DNA of 64,000 nt from Endothia cerciana (GCA_026119935.1 JALRMH010000054.1:186001-250000); one strand, 5' to 3'. Positions 1-12,800 are shown, counted from the stretch's first letter. Numbers and translations: made by a program. The notes: a model not told the origin generated them from the letters alone.

Positions 1-916
1 GCAGACATCGTCTACCGTGTTGACAGAGTAGAAGCCATAGTGCAGGTTCTCCACACTATGGACTTTCTTTTGCTTCAGGGCACCCACGGTCAACGTGCTC
101 CCTGCGGCAGCAACAAGTGCAAGACCTCCGCTTGTGATTCGCACGATGTTGGCCCTCCCTACATCGCTCTGTAGAACATGAGTTCTGGGGTTGGCAAGGT
201 TTGATGGGTCGTACGCGACGATCTTGAAGGAGCCTTTAAGGCTCTCCGAGACGAACAGGACATCCGAAAGGATGTCGTTCAAGGTGATTGCCCCGACAGT
301 CATGTCGTGGATAACTCCGGCTTTCGTCCGGAAGCAATCCTCAAGACCAGTGCCTTTCGTCCAGTCCACGCGCCATATACGTCCGTCTGATGCAGCGAGC
401 CAGACAAGGTTTGGGGATGTTTGGGAGAGTGCGGAGGCGACGAGGTAGGGGGCACCACTGTTTGCGCCGACCACAGGCAGCGCGATGCGGCGGACCAGCA
501 GGGAGTCGGCGGCGGAGTAGACTTGGAGCGATGTATCGTAAGTGACGAGGAGGAATCTACATCGGCGATCAGCACGGCGCGTTGCTGGTGGGAGGGGAGA
601 AGACCTACTTCTCATCCGCACTGAAGATTGGGTCTACATCGGACATTCTTCCACCCATTGGCTCGGATATCCTCCAATTTTGCAGAGTGCCGGCCTGGAA
701 GATATTGTCCTTCGCTCGGGGCTCGATCCCGCCTCGGTTGGTAGCCGCCTCGTCTTCCGCGCGGTCAGCATCTCCCCCCCTCGACGGTGTGCCAGCAGCT
801 TCCTCGTCTGCCTTTCCGTGCTTTCTCTTCTTGCTGTGCGAGGACTCGTCCCGGTCGGTCTTGTCCCTCTTTCTCTTCTCAGATCCTTTACTGGCCTGTG
901 ACCTTGAGGATGCCAT
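1..916 (-). CDS. Nan1/Utp17-like WD40 protein of the small-subunit processome (partial, runs off left edge)
   Basis: Minus-strand gene with exon 1 at 916-609 and exon 2 from 556 to the window edge. The 52 bp intron (608-557) starts GTAGGT, has branch point GCTGATC and ends TAG. The start at 916 sits in a strong context (CACCATGG). The 288 visible residues begin with a basic, Lys/Arg/Ser-rich tail carrying KKRKHGK, a likely nuclear signal. A WD40-like propeller segment follows (GGRMSDVDPIFSADEKF, then LQVYSAADSLLVRRI), and the frame stays open to base 1. The segment resembles the N terminus of Nan1/Utp17 (WDR75), a t-UTP subunit needed for early pre-rRNA processing in the nucleolus. The family call rests on this N-terminal pattern only; another WD40 nucleolar protein is possible. 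It is divergent from RPB10. Confidence 0.66.
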
Positions 917-1283
917 GGTGCAGGTCAGGTCAGACAGGAAAAGAGGAGAATGGGTGCTCGTGGTGGAACGAATGAAGTCGCTCCGAGATGTTTGCATGCA
1001 CTGCAGGTAACAGAGCCTCCAACACTGCTGAGAAATTTCTTGAGTGAACGATAAGGCGGCGATAAGAGAGTTTTAAGTGGGGCGAGAAACTCGAAAGTTG
1101 GGGCCTTGACTGCACCCAATTTTGCCTCGACGTGAATCCCTCTGCCCCCATCAGAACCCCAATCCACCACACTCGGCGCCCACGACCATTCAGCACCCTA
1201 GTCGAGATCGCTTGCAGGGAAGAGCTTCTCAGGAAGTTTGAAGTTAGATACTCTTACTCCTTGCTGTCGATCATAGAGACAAG
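917..1283. promoter_or_regulatory. Shared divergent promoter region between the Nan1-like gene and RPB10
   Basis: These 367 bases separate two divergent start codons and hold no credible ORF. Both genes serve ribosome production or transcription, so co-regulation from a shared region is plausible. No specific factor site was recognised. Promoter role is inferred from position only. Confidence 0.5.
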
Positions 1284-1732
1284 ATGATTATCCCAGTGCG
1301 GTGCTTCTCCTGCGGCAAGGTCAGCGCGCAACTCCCCCGGACCGCAAACATACGCGACTGACGCCCGGGCGCAGGTGACGGCCGATCTATGGGAGCGCTA
1401 TCTCGTCATGATCGATCAGGATATCCCCGATGGGTAAGGCAACTGAGCAATGCGATGGACCTAGTGCGCGCGAGAAGCTGACGCGATGCGACAGAGACGC
1501 GATGGACCAGCTCGGCCTGAAGCGGTACTGCTGCCGCCGCATGATCATGACCCACGTCGACCTGATCGAGAAGCTGCTCAAGTACGTCGCCAGACCTCAC
1601 ACCAACCTTCCCTCCCGGGAGCCCTCATGCGTGCCTCGACGGCTATATAATGATCCGTCACTGACCACGTCCTGCAGGTACACGCCCGATGGACGCAACG
1701 AGAAGAAGAATCAGCTACACCAGAACCAATAG
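1284..1732 (+). CDS. RPB10: RPB10, common 10 kDa-class subunit of RNA polymerases I, II and III (RPABC5)
   Basis: Four exons: 1284-1319, 1375-1433, 1495-1581 and 1678-1732. All introns are GT-AG with CTGAC branch points, and together they give 78 residues. The protein starts MIIPVRCFSCGK and has LGLKRYCCRRM followed by THVDLIEKLLKY. The zinc-binding cysteines are Cys7, Cys10, Cys44 and Cys45, matching the family pattern. RPB10 is a small structural zinc protein shared by all three nuclear RNA polymerases and needed for assembly around the two largest subunits. The C-terminal tail (PDGRNEKKNQLHQNQ) is slightly longer and more polar than usual. Length and motifs leave little doubt. Its left neighbour is transcribed divergently. 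Confidence 0.95.
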
Positions 1733-4700
1733 ACGCCGGGACGCACGGTCAAAAAGTATTCTTGGCATACTTGCATGGCGTTACGGTTTGCGGGCGTTTC
1801 TACGAATCCACAGGGAAGCAGGCTTTATACCGACTGGTAGACTATGTTTAGGTGGTTGATGTCTGACTTCGGCCGGGCGGCGAGTGTGTGCCTTCTTTCT
1901 GAAAGGGCGCATAGAAAAGAGTGGCGAAGGAGCACAACACCGAGGTCGCAGGCTTCTTTGCGACAACCGGGCTCAGAACACAGACTCTAACCGACATCTG
2001 TGACAAGTTCGTGTCTCTGATTCGTGCGCAGCTCCCTGTGAGGCCCATCGCGCGACCCTCTCCAAAACTTAATTCAAGCCAGCTCTACTGCGTATTGCAT
2101 TTACCTACATGGTCCGCTACCTGGGATGCTCCTCAACCCGTCCTCTCTCAGCAGCACATATTCGGTTGCAGAAGAGGGTTCGAGCAGCAAGGCAGCAATG
2201 TGGTCAAAGCTCGAGATGACGGGAACCTGGGACTACTGAAACAAGTGAAGCAGGAGCAAGAGCCTGGGGTGGGGGATTGAGGGCGGGTGGGCGTGGGCCT
2301 GGAAAGGTCGCTGTGCAGGAAGACTGCCGCATGAGGAACCAGGAAAGAGAGTTCTCTGCATGTTCTGTTGACAGGATCCCTTTAGCTCCTCAAGCCTCAA
2401 CGCCTCTTCCGACATGGTTGGACGAATAGACGCGGTGCTGCAGGTCATCTCTGGCCGACTGCCGATGTCTCAAAAGTTCAGATTCATACAAGCCTCGCCC
2501 CCCGGAATATGTACTGCACCATAATGCGCTGTAATGACTTGTACACGACAACCACTGTTCTGCACCACATCGTCTCCCACGACAGCATGTATACGCGCTC
2601 ACCAGATCAGCCAGGATCATCGACCTTTCGGGCGGCTGCAGCTATATCGAAGACGTGTCAACTCGTACAAGGCGGTCGGACTGCGGACAAAGTACCCCGA
2701 ACCACATTCCTGCAGCCGACGTTGAGCTAGTCCGCAAGCCTCGATCCAACGTGCAGACGACCGTCTTCCTATGACTCGACGTTCGTGGTAGTACAAAGAC
2801 GGGCGGGGGGTTCGGTCGAGAATTAGCTCTCTGAGAAGATTCACACTACGATGGGCACGGTTGTCCATTGCGGCCCAACTCTGAATGCGAAAATTCCGGT
2901 TCCAGAGGAAGCTCTACTAGCTTGTGGGTGTGGCAAACCGTAAGGCTGCCAGCTGCCCAAACAGGTGGCATAGTTCAGGATCTTCCGGACAACCAGAATG
3001 TCAGACGCAGCAGCGGTGTGCTCTGGGGAAGGTCGGTTCTGGAACCTCACTCGTCCCAAGAATCACACTGGTCTGAGGGCGGGGATGGGCTCTGGAGCTA
3101 AGATATGACCCACCGAGCACCTGGCCTGTCAGTCAGAGGAGAGCCGACCAGCATCCGTCGATCTCGCGGAACACTCGAACCTTGCCTCCTCCTCAGCTCG
3201 ACCAAGGACCATGGCCCCTCGATACACACATGTCATCACGTATATCACAGCTTGCTATAACACCACGGTATCACCATAGGGCTTTCCAGATGATCTCAAC
3301 TTATTTATTTACTATATGTCATCAATGTCTTGTCACTGAGGCGCCATGCCATCGAATGCCTACTCTAGTGGTCTACTATGTAGAAGGCGATCAGCACCTC
3401 TTGACCCCAGGGAGGCCCATTTATAGCAGGCGCTAAACTCAGATTGAAGAGTGTTCCCAGATCTTCGGGACGCTCGTGGTAAAGAGGCAGGGGTCGCGGA
3501 AGATCCACAGAGGGGTTTGGGAATTGCGACACACTGCACACTGCACACTGCACACTCAGCAGCAGAAGCGTGGGAGCCAACAGGAACGCATAGCATGTCT
3601 CGGCACCCAGGGCCCGAGTGCAGGCGACGGTCAGTCGGCAAGGTGCACAATGCTGCCAGCCGGTCCCGTTCTGGGCTATCGATTGGCACTCGAGCCCGTT
3701 AGGGGATGATGGCATCGCGAGGCCCTCACCATCCTTCTGCCGACCCATTTGATTCTGGGGACTCGGGGGAAATCCGGACGTCCATACGCGCACCTCAACA
3801 TGAGCAGCTCGGGCTGCAGTCACCCGGCAGAAGCCGCGACCGCACAGGAACAACCATGTCGCGCAGCCTGCCATGTGTCAAGTCACGAGCAGCATCACAT
3901 TCCTGACTGCCCGGCGGGCCCTGGATTCATTGGCTCACGAGGAACGGTGATGGCTGCCCTGTCGATCGAGTGGCCCCATCCACCTGCTTCTGTTCCAGCC
4001 AGCTGGGAATCCAGTCACCACGCCGAAATGAATGTTCTAGAGACGGTGATGGGTCAGCCCGGCTGCGCTGGCTTTCCGTCTTTATCAGAGCGGCCGCAGG
4101 GTGTACGCATGCCCTTATGCTCAACTTGGTTCTGGGCGTGATATCGACAGGGGTCGCACAGCATTTTCCCCGATGTGACTTGCTCGTTGAATGGGTCCCC
4201 CCGAGCTAAATGCCTTGTCACCATCTCTAAGCGCCGAGGCCCTGTCGCCTCATGCAGCTCTTCACTGGCTGCCAACCTTGGCCCCTCCACCGAGACGTTC
4301 TCTGCCGTCTTCCTACTGGTTGTAAGCGTCTTGGAGGGGTTCGACGGACGAAAGAAAAAGAAGGCCATCTGCAGGTTGAAACCGGTCACCTCTCGCCGGG
4401 AACACCACTGCGAGTGCATGTCCGTGACGGACTGGATGGCTGAACTGGGTTCTTCGCAGCAACTATTGCGCGCAGCAGAGCCTCCTAACCTGACTTTCCA
4501 GCCTCTGCTCCGCACCTCTCCGGCTCTCTGGCCCAGTCCAATATCCTGCGTGCGCCCAACCTGCAGGGGAATCTGGGCCGCGTCGCGGAGCACCAATTAT
4601 AGCAGCCTTCCGGAAAGGTGCTATCGTCCCACGCTCCTTGTCATTCCCGTTCTTGCTTCACACCTCTCCGGCGAGGCTCATCCTTTTGACCACATCGCCA

Positions 4701-5546
4701 TAGACCGGTAAAGGCTCAGTCTCGTCTTACTGGCCCGACTCTACCACCACTTCGCAGCACCCCAAGGCCATCGGTGTGAGATCCTGCGCGGTCTCCATTG
4801 ACCCCCAGAGGACCCGAGGCGCCTCTCCGTCTCGGACCATATCCGGCGTCGCACAGACGTTACCAATTGCCCGGCCCGCACCTATCTCAGGGCGCCACTC
4901 CTCGACGCCCGCTCCCCTTGAATACAACCTCGTGGGTACACTGTTGGTTTGAGTTGTCAAGAACCGCTAGAGCGCAGACAGGTCTGCCCAGAGCTACATG
5001 GTTGTCTTCGATGCTCATTCTCGCGGCTACCGAAAACACGTCTTCCCCTTGAGCATTCAAAGGATCTCGGCCTCCCACTTCTCTCGCGCCGCTCGCGCAT
5101 CCCCTGCTCCTCAGTCTAGCGCTCTGGGAGCCTTGTCCCTGCCTAGCCTTCCCACATTTGGTGCTTGCAACCCTGCCTCGACATCGCGCGGGACTTCTTC
5201 ACCTTTGAGTGGCATCTGCCCCTCCTCCGGCCATCTTGCTCTCCTGTGAAGAGCTGGCACAGTAGGCGCGTCGTCACTGTCTGGCCAAGGACCTCCGGTG
5301 ACTAACCCTCAGCAACCGTGCTCACCACACTCGATCTGCCCTGCTCCGCTGCCTTGTGCCATTAAGAGGCCGACATCAAATCTTTGTGTTGCTTTGTCGG
5401 CTGGGGATCCTCGGTGAGACCGACTCGGATGTTACTCTGAGTCCGCTACCTAGGGCTCGACACAACCTTCTCGACCCTCGCAAAGACGCCAATCCCTCAC
5501 TGTGCCTCATCTGCCAGACGCCTGAGAACCTTGGCTGAAAGTGGTC
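1733..5546. other. Noncoding stretch between RPB10 and the DUF7624-like gene
   Basis: No ORF here looks like a protein. The longest (4175-4711, 178 codons) has no recognisable pattern and mixed codon use. A short ACACTGC tandem repeat lies at about 3530-3556. The last few hundred bases are pyrimidine-rich and probably act as promoter and 5' UTR of the next gene. An unannotated noncoding transcript cannot be excluded. Confidence 0.6.
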
Positions 5547-8021
5547 ATGGCTCTGGAGGCACCCCTGAGAGCGTCCACTGGGAATATGATGTCTTCTCTG
5601 ACCAGGTTCCAAGAAATGTCAGTGGAAATTTACGAACAGTAGTTCCTGACTGCTTCTTTTCCTTGATTCGTGTGACCTCGTGTCTTGTTTTTCGTCGTAC
5701 CGCTCCTCCAGACTGACTTCCGAACCTCCTAGGTCGAGTCAAAATTCTGCCGATTCGCAAACGCTGCGCCCAACGACCTACGTACGGCCACAATCCGCCC
5801 ATCTTCTAAGTCCATCCAGTGACATAGTCGGACCTTCACCGGTCACTTCGAATGGCACAGAAACCACGGAGATCGACGACGAAGAACAAGAGGCCGTTAT
5901 TCAGCCCCCGCCGGCTGAGGCTGGTTCGACCCCTCAGGTGAGAGCGGCCGGCGGCTTTGCTTCAAAAAAAAAAAAAAATTTGCTGGCTGATGACTTTGTA
6001 GCTCATGAAGCTAAAGACAAATATTCCTGACCACGTACGGAAGTCCTCGAGCGACGAAGCTGTTTCCGTAATACATGCCCCCGAGGGCTTTCAGCAATGG
6101 GTGCGTTGAACGAGGAGCTCAGGAATAGGTTGCGCTGGACACTAAAACTATGGTAGACAGGGGCGGAGGCCAGCCATAACGCAGACAAACCCGACGACAT
6201 CATCAGTCCTCCTTTGAGCGAGCCCTCGGGCAAGGTGAGACTCCACCTATATCCCCAGCGAATTCTTGAGTTGGCCGTGACTTACCAGTCTATTTCTCAA
6301 CGTCAGCCAATGCTCTCGCCCCTCTCGACGGACGTCAAGCCAACAGTGTTCTCTTTGGACAATGCTACGCCTCAAGCACAAAATCTGAAAGATGTCCTCG
6401 GCGAGTCAGCCCGATTGCGATCAAGCAGCTCCAGCAGCCTTGAATGTGAGCGGGTCAGTTCATCTTTGAAAATATCTACTGATACGATACAGTGATTCCG
6501 GAAACCCACGAAGAGGAGACGGACGCCGAAACGGATACCGCTCGCAGCGAGTACTTTCAGACCCCGGCCACTATCGAAGATTCGGAGATCAGGGCCCTTA
6601 GAGCCGCTTTGGAGGAGTGCTGGACCCTCTGCAATACGTTGGCGAATCTCAGCTCGATCCATCGAGAGCGTGTATTCAATAGCTCTGGCACTCCTGATGC
6701 TCACGAGAAGGCATGGAAGAGCTGTTGGAAGCTGTGCCAGAAGTTGTACAACAGCCGAGACGATGCCATCGAGTCATCCAACGCCCGAACGAACCTGGAT
6801 CTTTGTCGGGACTTCTGCCAGTCACTATTTGATGTGCGACAACGGAAGGATGAAACTGGTGACTCTGTTTTGCGGGTCAGCTTTGAACTTAATAACCAGT
6901 AAGGATCCTTTCCGTCATTTTCGAAGGCTACGTTCTTACAACACTTCCACAGTCTTTACAGCGCTCAAGACAGCCGCAACCTGCCCGAAGCATTTCGGGA
7001 GAGGACATTGGACTTCTACATCACCTTATGCCACCGCCTTATGAAGCAACGAAGCGAGCTCGCTGAGGAGACCGGTTCTCTACTTAGGGCATGCTGGTCA
7101 TTAGCCGAGATGCTGTTCAGCCTGCGACAGAACTCCCGCGATGGGAAGGCACCGGATGAGGAGCTCCTAGGGTCGGCGGTACAAGCATGCTGGGAATTAT
7201 GCGACATATTCAGGGAGGGATGGACGCAGGTCAGGCCAGACCGAGGAACTCCAAGGCCAAGCCACTTCAGCTTTTTTCAACAGAGTCAGGCCTCGGACGT
7301 ACGGTCAACCACGAGTCGCGGTTCCCTGAAGTCGAAACGGGAAAGCCTCAAGGGTCTACCTGAAGACCCGCCGCCACGGCGCGGCAAACAAGCTCTGCCG
7401 GTCCCCGAGACGCCAGTGACCGAGTTTGAAGACACGGGAGACACACCGATCTCACCCGGCAGCGAAAGTCCGCAGATGCCCAATATACTCGTACTGGGGA
7501 CCACCTCCGAAAACAGCCAGGGCGGCTCCCGGGGCGGCCGATGGTCAAGCAGTGCCAGCAACTTGTCAAGTTACTCACAGTCCAGCGCGAAGACGAGCAG
7601 CACAGCGACGACGACGACTTCTGCTGAGGACATCAACGTCACGCGGATCAAGATTCTCATCCTCAAGGCGGCGATGAACATCGGTTTCAACCGTGACTCG
7701 GGCGAGGCAAAGTTGGGTGCAGCGTCGCTACGAGCCTTCGTGAAGAGCCTGCCCACTGGCTCTTTCGGGTCACTACCAAGCCACGCGACCTTGTTACAGA
7801 GTTACAAGAACTTAGTGCTTTCAGATACGACGTTCCGAAATGCGGCACCATTGCCAAGCAGGGGTAAGAGGGTGAATGCCACGGATGTGGCGGCGAGTGT
7901 GGGCTGGATGTCGCTCAGGGCGCAGGGCCAGTACGGGTTCCTGAGGGACCTGTACAAATTGGTGTTTGGCTTCCCGCTGGAGGAGGTGGAGAACAGAAAG
8001 AATGTCAGCATCGCCGTGTGA
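5547..8021 (+). CDS. Conserved filamentous-ascomycete protein of unknown function (DUF7624-like), 708 aa
   Basis: Seven exons: 5547-5638, 5712-5937, 6002-6100, 6157-6234, 6289-6445, 6493-6898 and 6953-8021. All phases agree, and introns are 47-73 bp. The first 250 residues are Ser/Pro/Glu-rich and probably disordered. The helical, Trp/Cys-rich core begins near residue 249 (EIRALRAALEECWTLCN) and continues through LRVSFELNNHLY and TLDFYITLCHRLMKQR. A Ser/Thr-rich linker follows, then a C-terminal domain with ILILKAAMNIGF and a final LVFGFPLEEVENRK. I recall this core as the DUF7624 family, with no established function. The start at 5547 was chosen because its 92-base exon joins in frame; an upstream exon cannot be excluded. 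The acceptor of intron 3 was placed at TAG (6156), because the next AG gives an early stop. Confidence 0.8.
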
Positions 8022-9090
8022 GTGCTGAACTTCTACGGAGTAGCGAAGACCTGTCACGATTCACGACGGACTCTACACTTCACAACACCACCCTTTTTCT
8101 CTTATCGTAGCTTTACACACCTTGCCTGTGCAAAAAGAAAAAAAGGAGAGAGAAAAAAAAAAAGAAAAAAAAAAAAGACGGAGGTTTTCTCACCCGCAAT
8201 TTTTCAAAAGTTCTAATGGCACGGCCACCTTACGACAATCACGACCTCGAGGACATACACACATCCCATTACCGTTCCTAGTCAGCTCGTTTCTTTTACG
8301 CACTCGATACCCCTTCGGTCGGCTTATGTTGATTGGCGCTGCAAGGGTTTGGGTAGTAAAACTCTATGATAATACTTGCTATATATCTACTACCCTTCCA
8401 CCTCCAGTTTCTTGCTTCGACAAGACGAAGTATAACAATGCAATCACATAACTATCCCCTCAGCATCACGGAATAAGAATAGCACAGCCTGAACAATGTC
8501 ACAGGTTAGCGAGGGCAAGGCTCATTTAAGGAAATCATCGCAATTTTCAGTTGAGCTAAACTATGGATTCCACCGCGAGTGTCGAAGACAAAAGCCAACG
8601 CATATAACATGCCTTCGAAGTATGATCTAAACAGAGGCTAATTCCAAGAATGATAGTGTTAGTAGGCGATCTTGCGGTATCTCGAGCAGAAAGTATAGCG
8701 GCATACCTCGTCTCTAGACCGCAAAATGCCATCCAGACTTTGGAAAGAAAATTATCGCAAGAAGGTCTGTCTGGGGCTGAATGGAGTTAGTAGATTAGAT
8801 CGAGTAACCTTCCAGAGGCAAAAAAAAAAAAAAGAGGGGCGGCGGGTGCAGCCTACTTACCTGCAAGCAAACCTGCAAAGAAATCAGGCTGCAGGAATCA
8901 TACAGATGTGAGATCGGGCGACGAGAGCTCCACTCCTCAGTCTCGCCGATAAATGATCAGAAGACTGCAGGAGTTTGCCAGCAGTGCTCTGGTGAGCTTC
9001 CAGTCTGCTCTGCTAACCTCCAGGTTAAGCTTAGAGAGAACAAAGCGACCATCCTCCGAACTCTACTGAAGACTAATCCCTTTCAGCGCC
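8022..9090. other. 3' region between two convergent genes, with A-rich tracts
   Basis: The genes on either side converge here. The stretch has purine/poly-A tracts at about 8138-8176 and 8819-8833 and no supported ORF. It probably contains both 3' UTRs. Confidence 0.6.
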
Positions 9091-11233
9091 TTATCCACGG
9101 CGAGGATTATCCAGGCCATGACAGTCGAGGTGCTGGTGGTCTTGATGAGGCCGCCCAGCCCTCTGCTGACCGTAATGCTGCTGAGGGTGGCTGAGAGAGC
9201 TAGCACTCTGCTGGCCATGGTACTGCTGAGGATGGTTGGGAGAATCGGTAGTCTGTTGACCATGGTACTGCCGAGAGTGTTGCGGATGGCTAATACTCTG
9301 GCGAGCCTGGTTATAAGCCGTGCTCTCCTCCATGGGTGCGTACGGCATCGAGGGGCGAGACTCGTCCCTGGTGGCCCCAAAGTTGGGGCTATTGACCTGG
9401 ACAGCGGCCCATGTGCCGGCAGATGTAGATGGGACGGGAGGGTTGATCACCTGTCGGTTATTGTTTGGGACGCCGAGGGGAGAAATGCTTGATTGCATGG
9501 TGCCGAGTGGGTGGGCATTGCTGTTGCTGGTGCCTTGCTGGCTGACACTCATGCCCTGCTGGCCGATGCTCTGCCCAGCGTTGATCTGGCTGCCGGCGTT
9601 CTCTTGATTAGCATCCTGACCCTTGGGCAAGGCGCCAAGACCAAGGGTCGCGAGGAATGCGTTGCCGACTGAGGAGTCGTCAGGCACCGAGTCGCAGGCC
9701 ACGACTTGGTCCGTCAGGGGATCGTAGAAGTATCCGATGGGCAGCCGCAGGTTGATCTCGCCCAGCAGGGCGGCGACCTCGGGCTGTGGCACCTTCAGCG
9801 CGCGGCGGCGAAAGGAAGAGTCGGCAGGGAAAGTAGCGTTGATGCTGCGCTGAGCGAAGTCCCGAGCCTGGATACAGAGCCCATGGTTGCAGGTCGTGTC
9901 TACCTCGCGCTGCAGGACGTGAAGGGCGGCGGAGATGCCAAGCATATAGCCAGTTCCTACGCTCTGGTCGCCCATGGCGACGAAGGAATGCGCAAGGTCC
10001 TCATAGCTCCGGAAGTGGATGCCGCCGTCCCAACCGTGTCGGTGGACCAGCAGGACCATGCACCGGTCGTGGATGCCGTCATACCAGACGCCATCAGTAT
10101 CGCGTCTCAGCGCCTTGAGATTCGTGCAGTCTGGTGGCATCCGGGGAGCAGCAACTCCCTTCTGCTTTGCGGCCGACGCAACGCCTTCATCATCCGAGAT
10201 AGTCACGACCCCAGTGCGCTCTGGGATCATTAACTGGACATCGCTGCTGGCGGCTTGGGGCCCGCAGGAGGAGCCAGCCCTCATATCCGAGGAAGGTTGC
10301 TCGATGGAGGGCATAGAGACGTCTGCTCCGAACTGCGTGAGGTCCATAACGAAACCCGAGGCCAGCCCTGCGTTTGTAGGGTTGGCGAACGGGTTCTGGG
10401 CCGACGTGCCCTGGCCTGAGAGGACTGTGTTGAATTGGGAACCGACGCCCGACAGGTCCTGCTCCTGGCCAAGCATGAGGTCGGAACCTGGCTGTTGAAT
10501 ACTCTGAGATGCAGGCTCGCCATGCCCACCGACGGCACCGGAGCTGGCAGAGGCGTTGCTGGTAGGCATGGTCTGGTAAGGCTCTGTTTCGGGGAGAGAG
10601 AAGTCGAAGTTCTCAAGGTTGCCAGATGCATCGTCGAAATTGAACAGATCATCAACGTCACCAATGATGAAGTCCTCGTAGTCCATCATTTCGGCCATCT
10701 GTGGTATGTCAGCCAGTGCATTGCTCAACACAGCATTCCTAAGGGGTCTGGGGTGGCGTACACCAACCATCTGGCCCTGACTGCCGGGAGTCTGTCCCCT
10801 CTGTGCACCAGTGTTCATCATGCTGGAGGGGCCGACCATGGGATCATCGGCCATGTAGATATTCTGCTCCATGTCGTGCTGTGGAGCTGTCTTGACTTCC
10901 ACCTGGGGGGCTGCTATAACTCCTGGCTGCTGAACTGGTGTTGGGGGGAACGTGGGGATGGGGCCTTGGTATGCCAAAATTTCTCTGTAGTGAGTTATAG
11001 TGAGTATCTGCTCACCTCGCCGTCAAGAAAATATGGGAGTATGCTGACCCAGGTGCCTTCTTATAGGCACTCCTGATGTACGCGACTTGTTTAGTCGTGA
11101 ATTCTCGGGAATCCCAATAGGGAGCGTGGTCTTGCTTGAACGCCTTGGCAATGGTCTTTGGTTGCCAGCCAGCAACAATACGCGAGAGCACGTAATGGAT
11201 CTCGGCTTGGAGGTACTTGCGGTTCTCGACCAT
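9091..11233 (-). CDS. Unrecognised protein with HTH-like N terminus, acidic segment and Gln/His-rich tail (candidate transcription factor), 692 aa
   Basis: Two exons, 11233-11049 and 10984-9091, are joined across a 64 bp intron (GTCAGC to CTACAG). The start at 11233 has the good context ACAATGG. Residues 1-65 form a compact, probably three-helix segment with AGWQPKTIAKAFKQDH and FTTKQVAYIRSAYKKAPG, resembling helix-turn-helix or SANT-like modules. An acidic/hydrophobic stretch near residues 160-195 (DFIIGDVDDLFNFDD) looks like an activation domain. Residues about 345-500 look folded (VLLVHRHGWDGG, FYDPLTDQVVACDS) but match nothing I know. The tail is Gln/His/Ser-rich with three imperfect copies of a motif around QYHGQQ. 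The combination suggests a nuclear regulator, but this is inference. GATA-type sites lie 1-1.7 kb upstream. Confidence 0.72.
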
Positions 11234-12149
11234 TGTGAAAGAAGGCTCGGGGGGTGGCTCCGAGGGCTGCAACCGAATAGTCTGTAGTCCTTGGAGATTA
11301 ACAATGATAGGTGTTGTAGTATCGTGGGCTCCACAGACGTAAGCACAAACGAGCCGTGTTGGGCTTGTCCAGTTCCTTCCTAGAACGTGATGGCCTCAAT
11401 GCTCAGTGGGTGAGGTTGAGGTGGAGAGAAGAGCCAGCTGGTCCCAGTTGCAAGGCTTCAAGACAACGAATTGAGGTTCGCTCCTTCGAGAGTCAAACTC
11501 CAGGATGTTGGATAGATGATGGCAAGGTGGAGGAAAGACCTAGATCCAATTGTCGGACAGATAGGCGATAGATAGCACTATCTGGCTGTGGAAGTCTAGG
11601 GACTTCTTTGAGTTGGGCGCTTCACCGTGCTGAATGAGTTGAAGTGAAGGAAGAGAAAATGGCTGGGTGGCTCCAGATGCCACAGATAAATAGAGAAGTT
11701 TATGGCGACCACGCCAGCTGAGACCTGTGTGAATCCACAGCAAGTGACTTAGACAAGTCGGTGACTCTGAATACAAGCCTCTGGCCTTCCACATTGGTTG
11801 TCAGAATTGTGGTGGCCTGGGAAGAATGATCAGATCACAGGAGGATGTTCTCGTCTGCTCTTCAGTGTTTCAAGTCCAGAACCTGGTACGGTCTGGACGA
11901 AAGATCAAATTAGCATAGGACTTCGAGAGGGAATAAGCCGTGAGACCAAACGACACCATGATGGAAGGAGATTGGGGAGAGAACTCAAGCAGCCTGAAGA
12001 GGGAGATAGAAGAGGCACAACGAGGACGCTAGGGAACCACCCCTCACTTCCCAGAAATGGATCCACGTGAGAAGAAAGACAGAGATTCTCCGAGGCAAAT
12101 GCAATACGATCTCAGGCAGATCGCAAGATAGACCCACTGTGGAAGAGTA
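11234..12149. other. Upstream region of the HTH-like gene
   Basis: No supported ORF. It lies between the start of the minus-strand gene and the degenerate repeat. It probably contains its promoter and 5' UTR. Confidence 0.5.
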
Positions 12150-12800
12150 GTAAGGGTGATTGAAGAAGGATACGGATGTAGAACAAAAAGATGCCAACAC
12201 TCGAAAGAAGGTTGTTGTGAGGACAGTTGTGATGAAGCAAGTTGCTGTAGGAAGAAGGTTGATGTGGGGAATGTTGTTTTCAGATAATTCTTGTAAAGAA
12301 CAAGATTGTTCTGAAGTGTTGTTATCGGATGACAGTTTTGAAGAACCAAGTTGTGATGGAGAAGGTTGTTGTTAGAAGAGGGTTGTTATCGGATAATGGT
12401 TACGAAGAATTGGCTCGTGATGAAGGTTGTTATCAGAAGGGGTTGTGTTCTAAAGAACAGGATTGTCCTTGAGAATGTTGTTATCGGATAACGGTTGTGA
12501 AGAACCGAGTTGTGTTGAAGAAGGTTGTTAGAAGCGAGTTGTGAGATGGGGTTGGTTCTTGAAGACAAGGGGGTCGTTCTGAAGATTGTTGTTAGAAGGC
12601 GTTGGTTCTGGAGAAGGTTGTTAAAAGGGAATTGTTAGGTGGAGTATGTTATTGTTAGAAGAGGTTTGTGAGGTGGAGTAGGTTGCTGTTAGAAGAGGAT
12701 TGTCAGAAGAGTGTTGCGAGGTGAAGTATGTTGTTCTGGGGAAGAGGGCCGGTCTGGAGGTTGTTGTGAGAACCAGAGGATAAGGGCTTGCAATGGTTTT
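12150..12800. repeat. Degenerate minisatellite-like array built on GAAGAAGGTTGTT and GTTGTTATCGGATAA units
   Basis: About 650 bases are made of loosely repeating purine/G-T units such as GAAGAAGGTTGTTG, AAGAACCAAGTTGTG and GTTGTTATCGGATAAYGGTT. Copies have diverged and unit length varies, so it looks like an old tandem array in decay. It reads open for about 70 codons in one plus frame (12160-12375), but composition and frame breaks argue against a protein. Some units contain paired GATA-type sites. Confidence 0.75.

Noticed and set aside
2160..2185. GGTTCGA-like string resembling a tRNA T arm
   Set aside because: No pairing stem or acceptor arm around it.
4175..4711. 178-codon plus-strand ORF before the DUF7624-like gene
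   Set aside because: No domain, no splice join, composition of chance frame in GC-rich DNA.
12160..12375. Short Cys/Asp/Glu ORF in the degenerate repeat
   Set aside because: The frame breaks in the next repeat units; composition follows the repeat.
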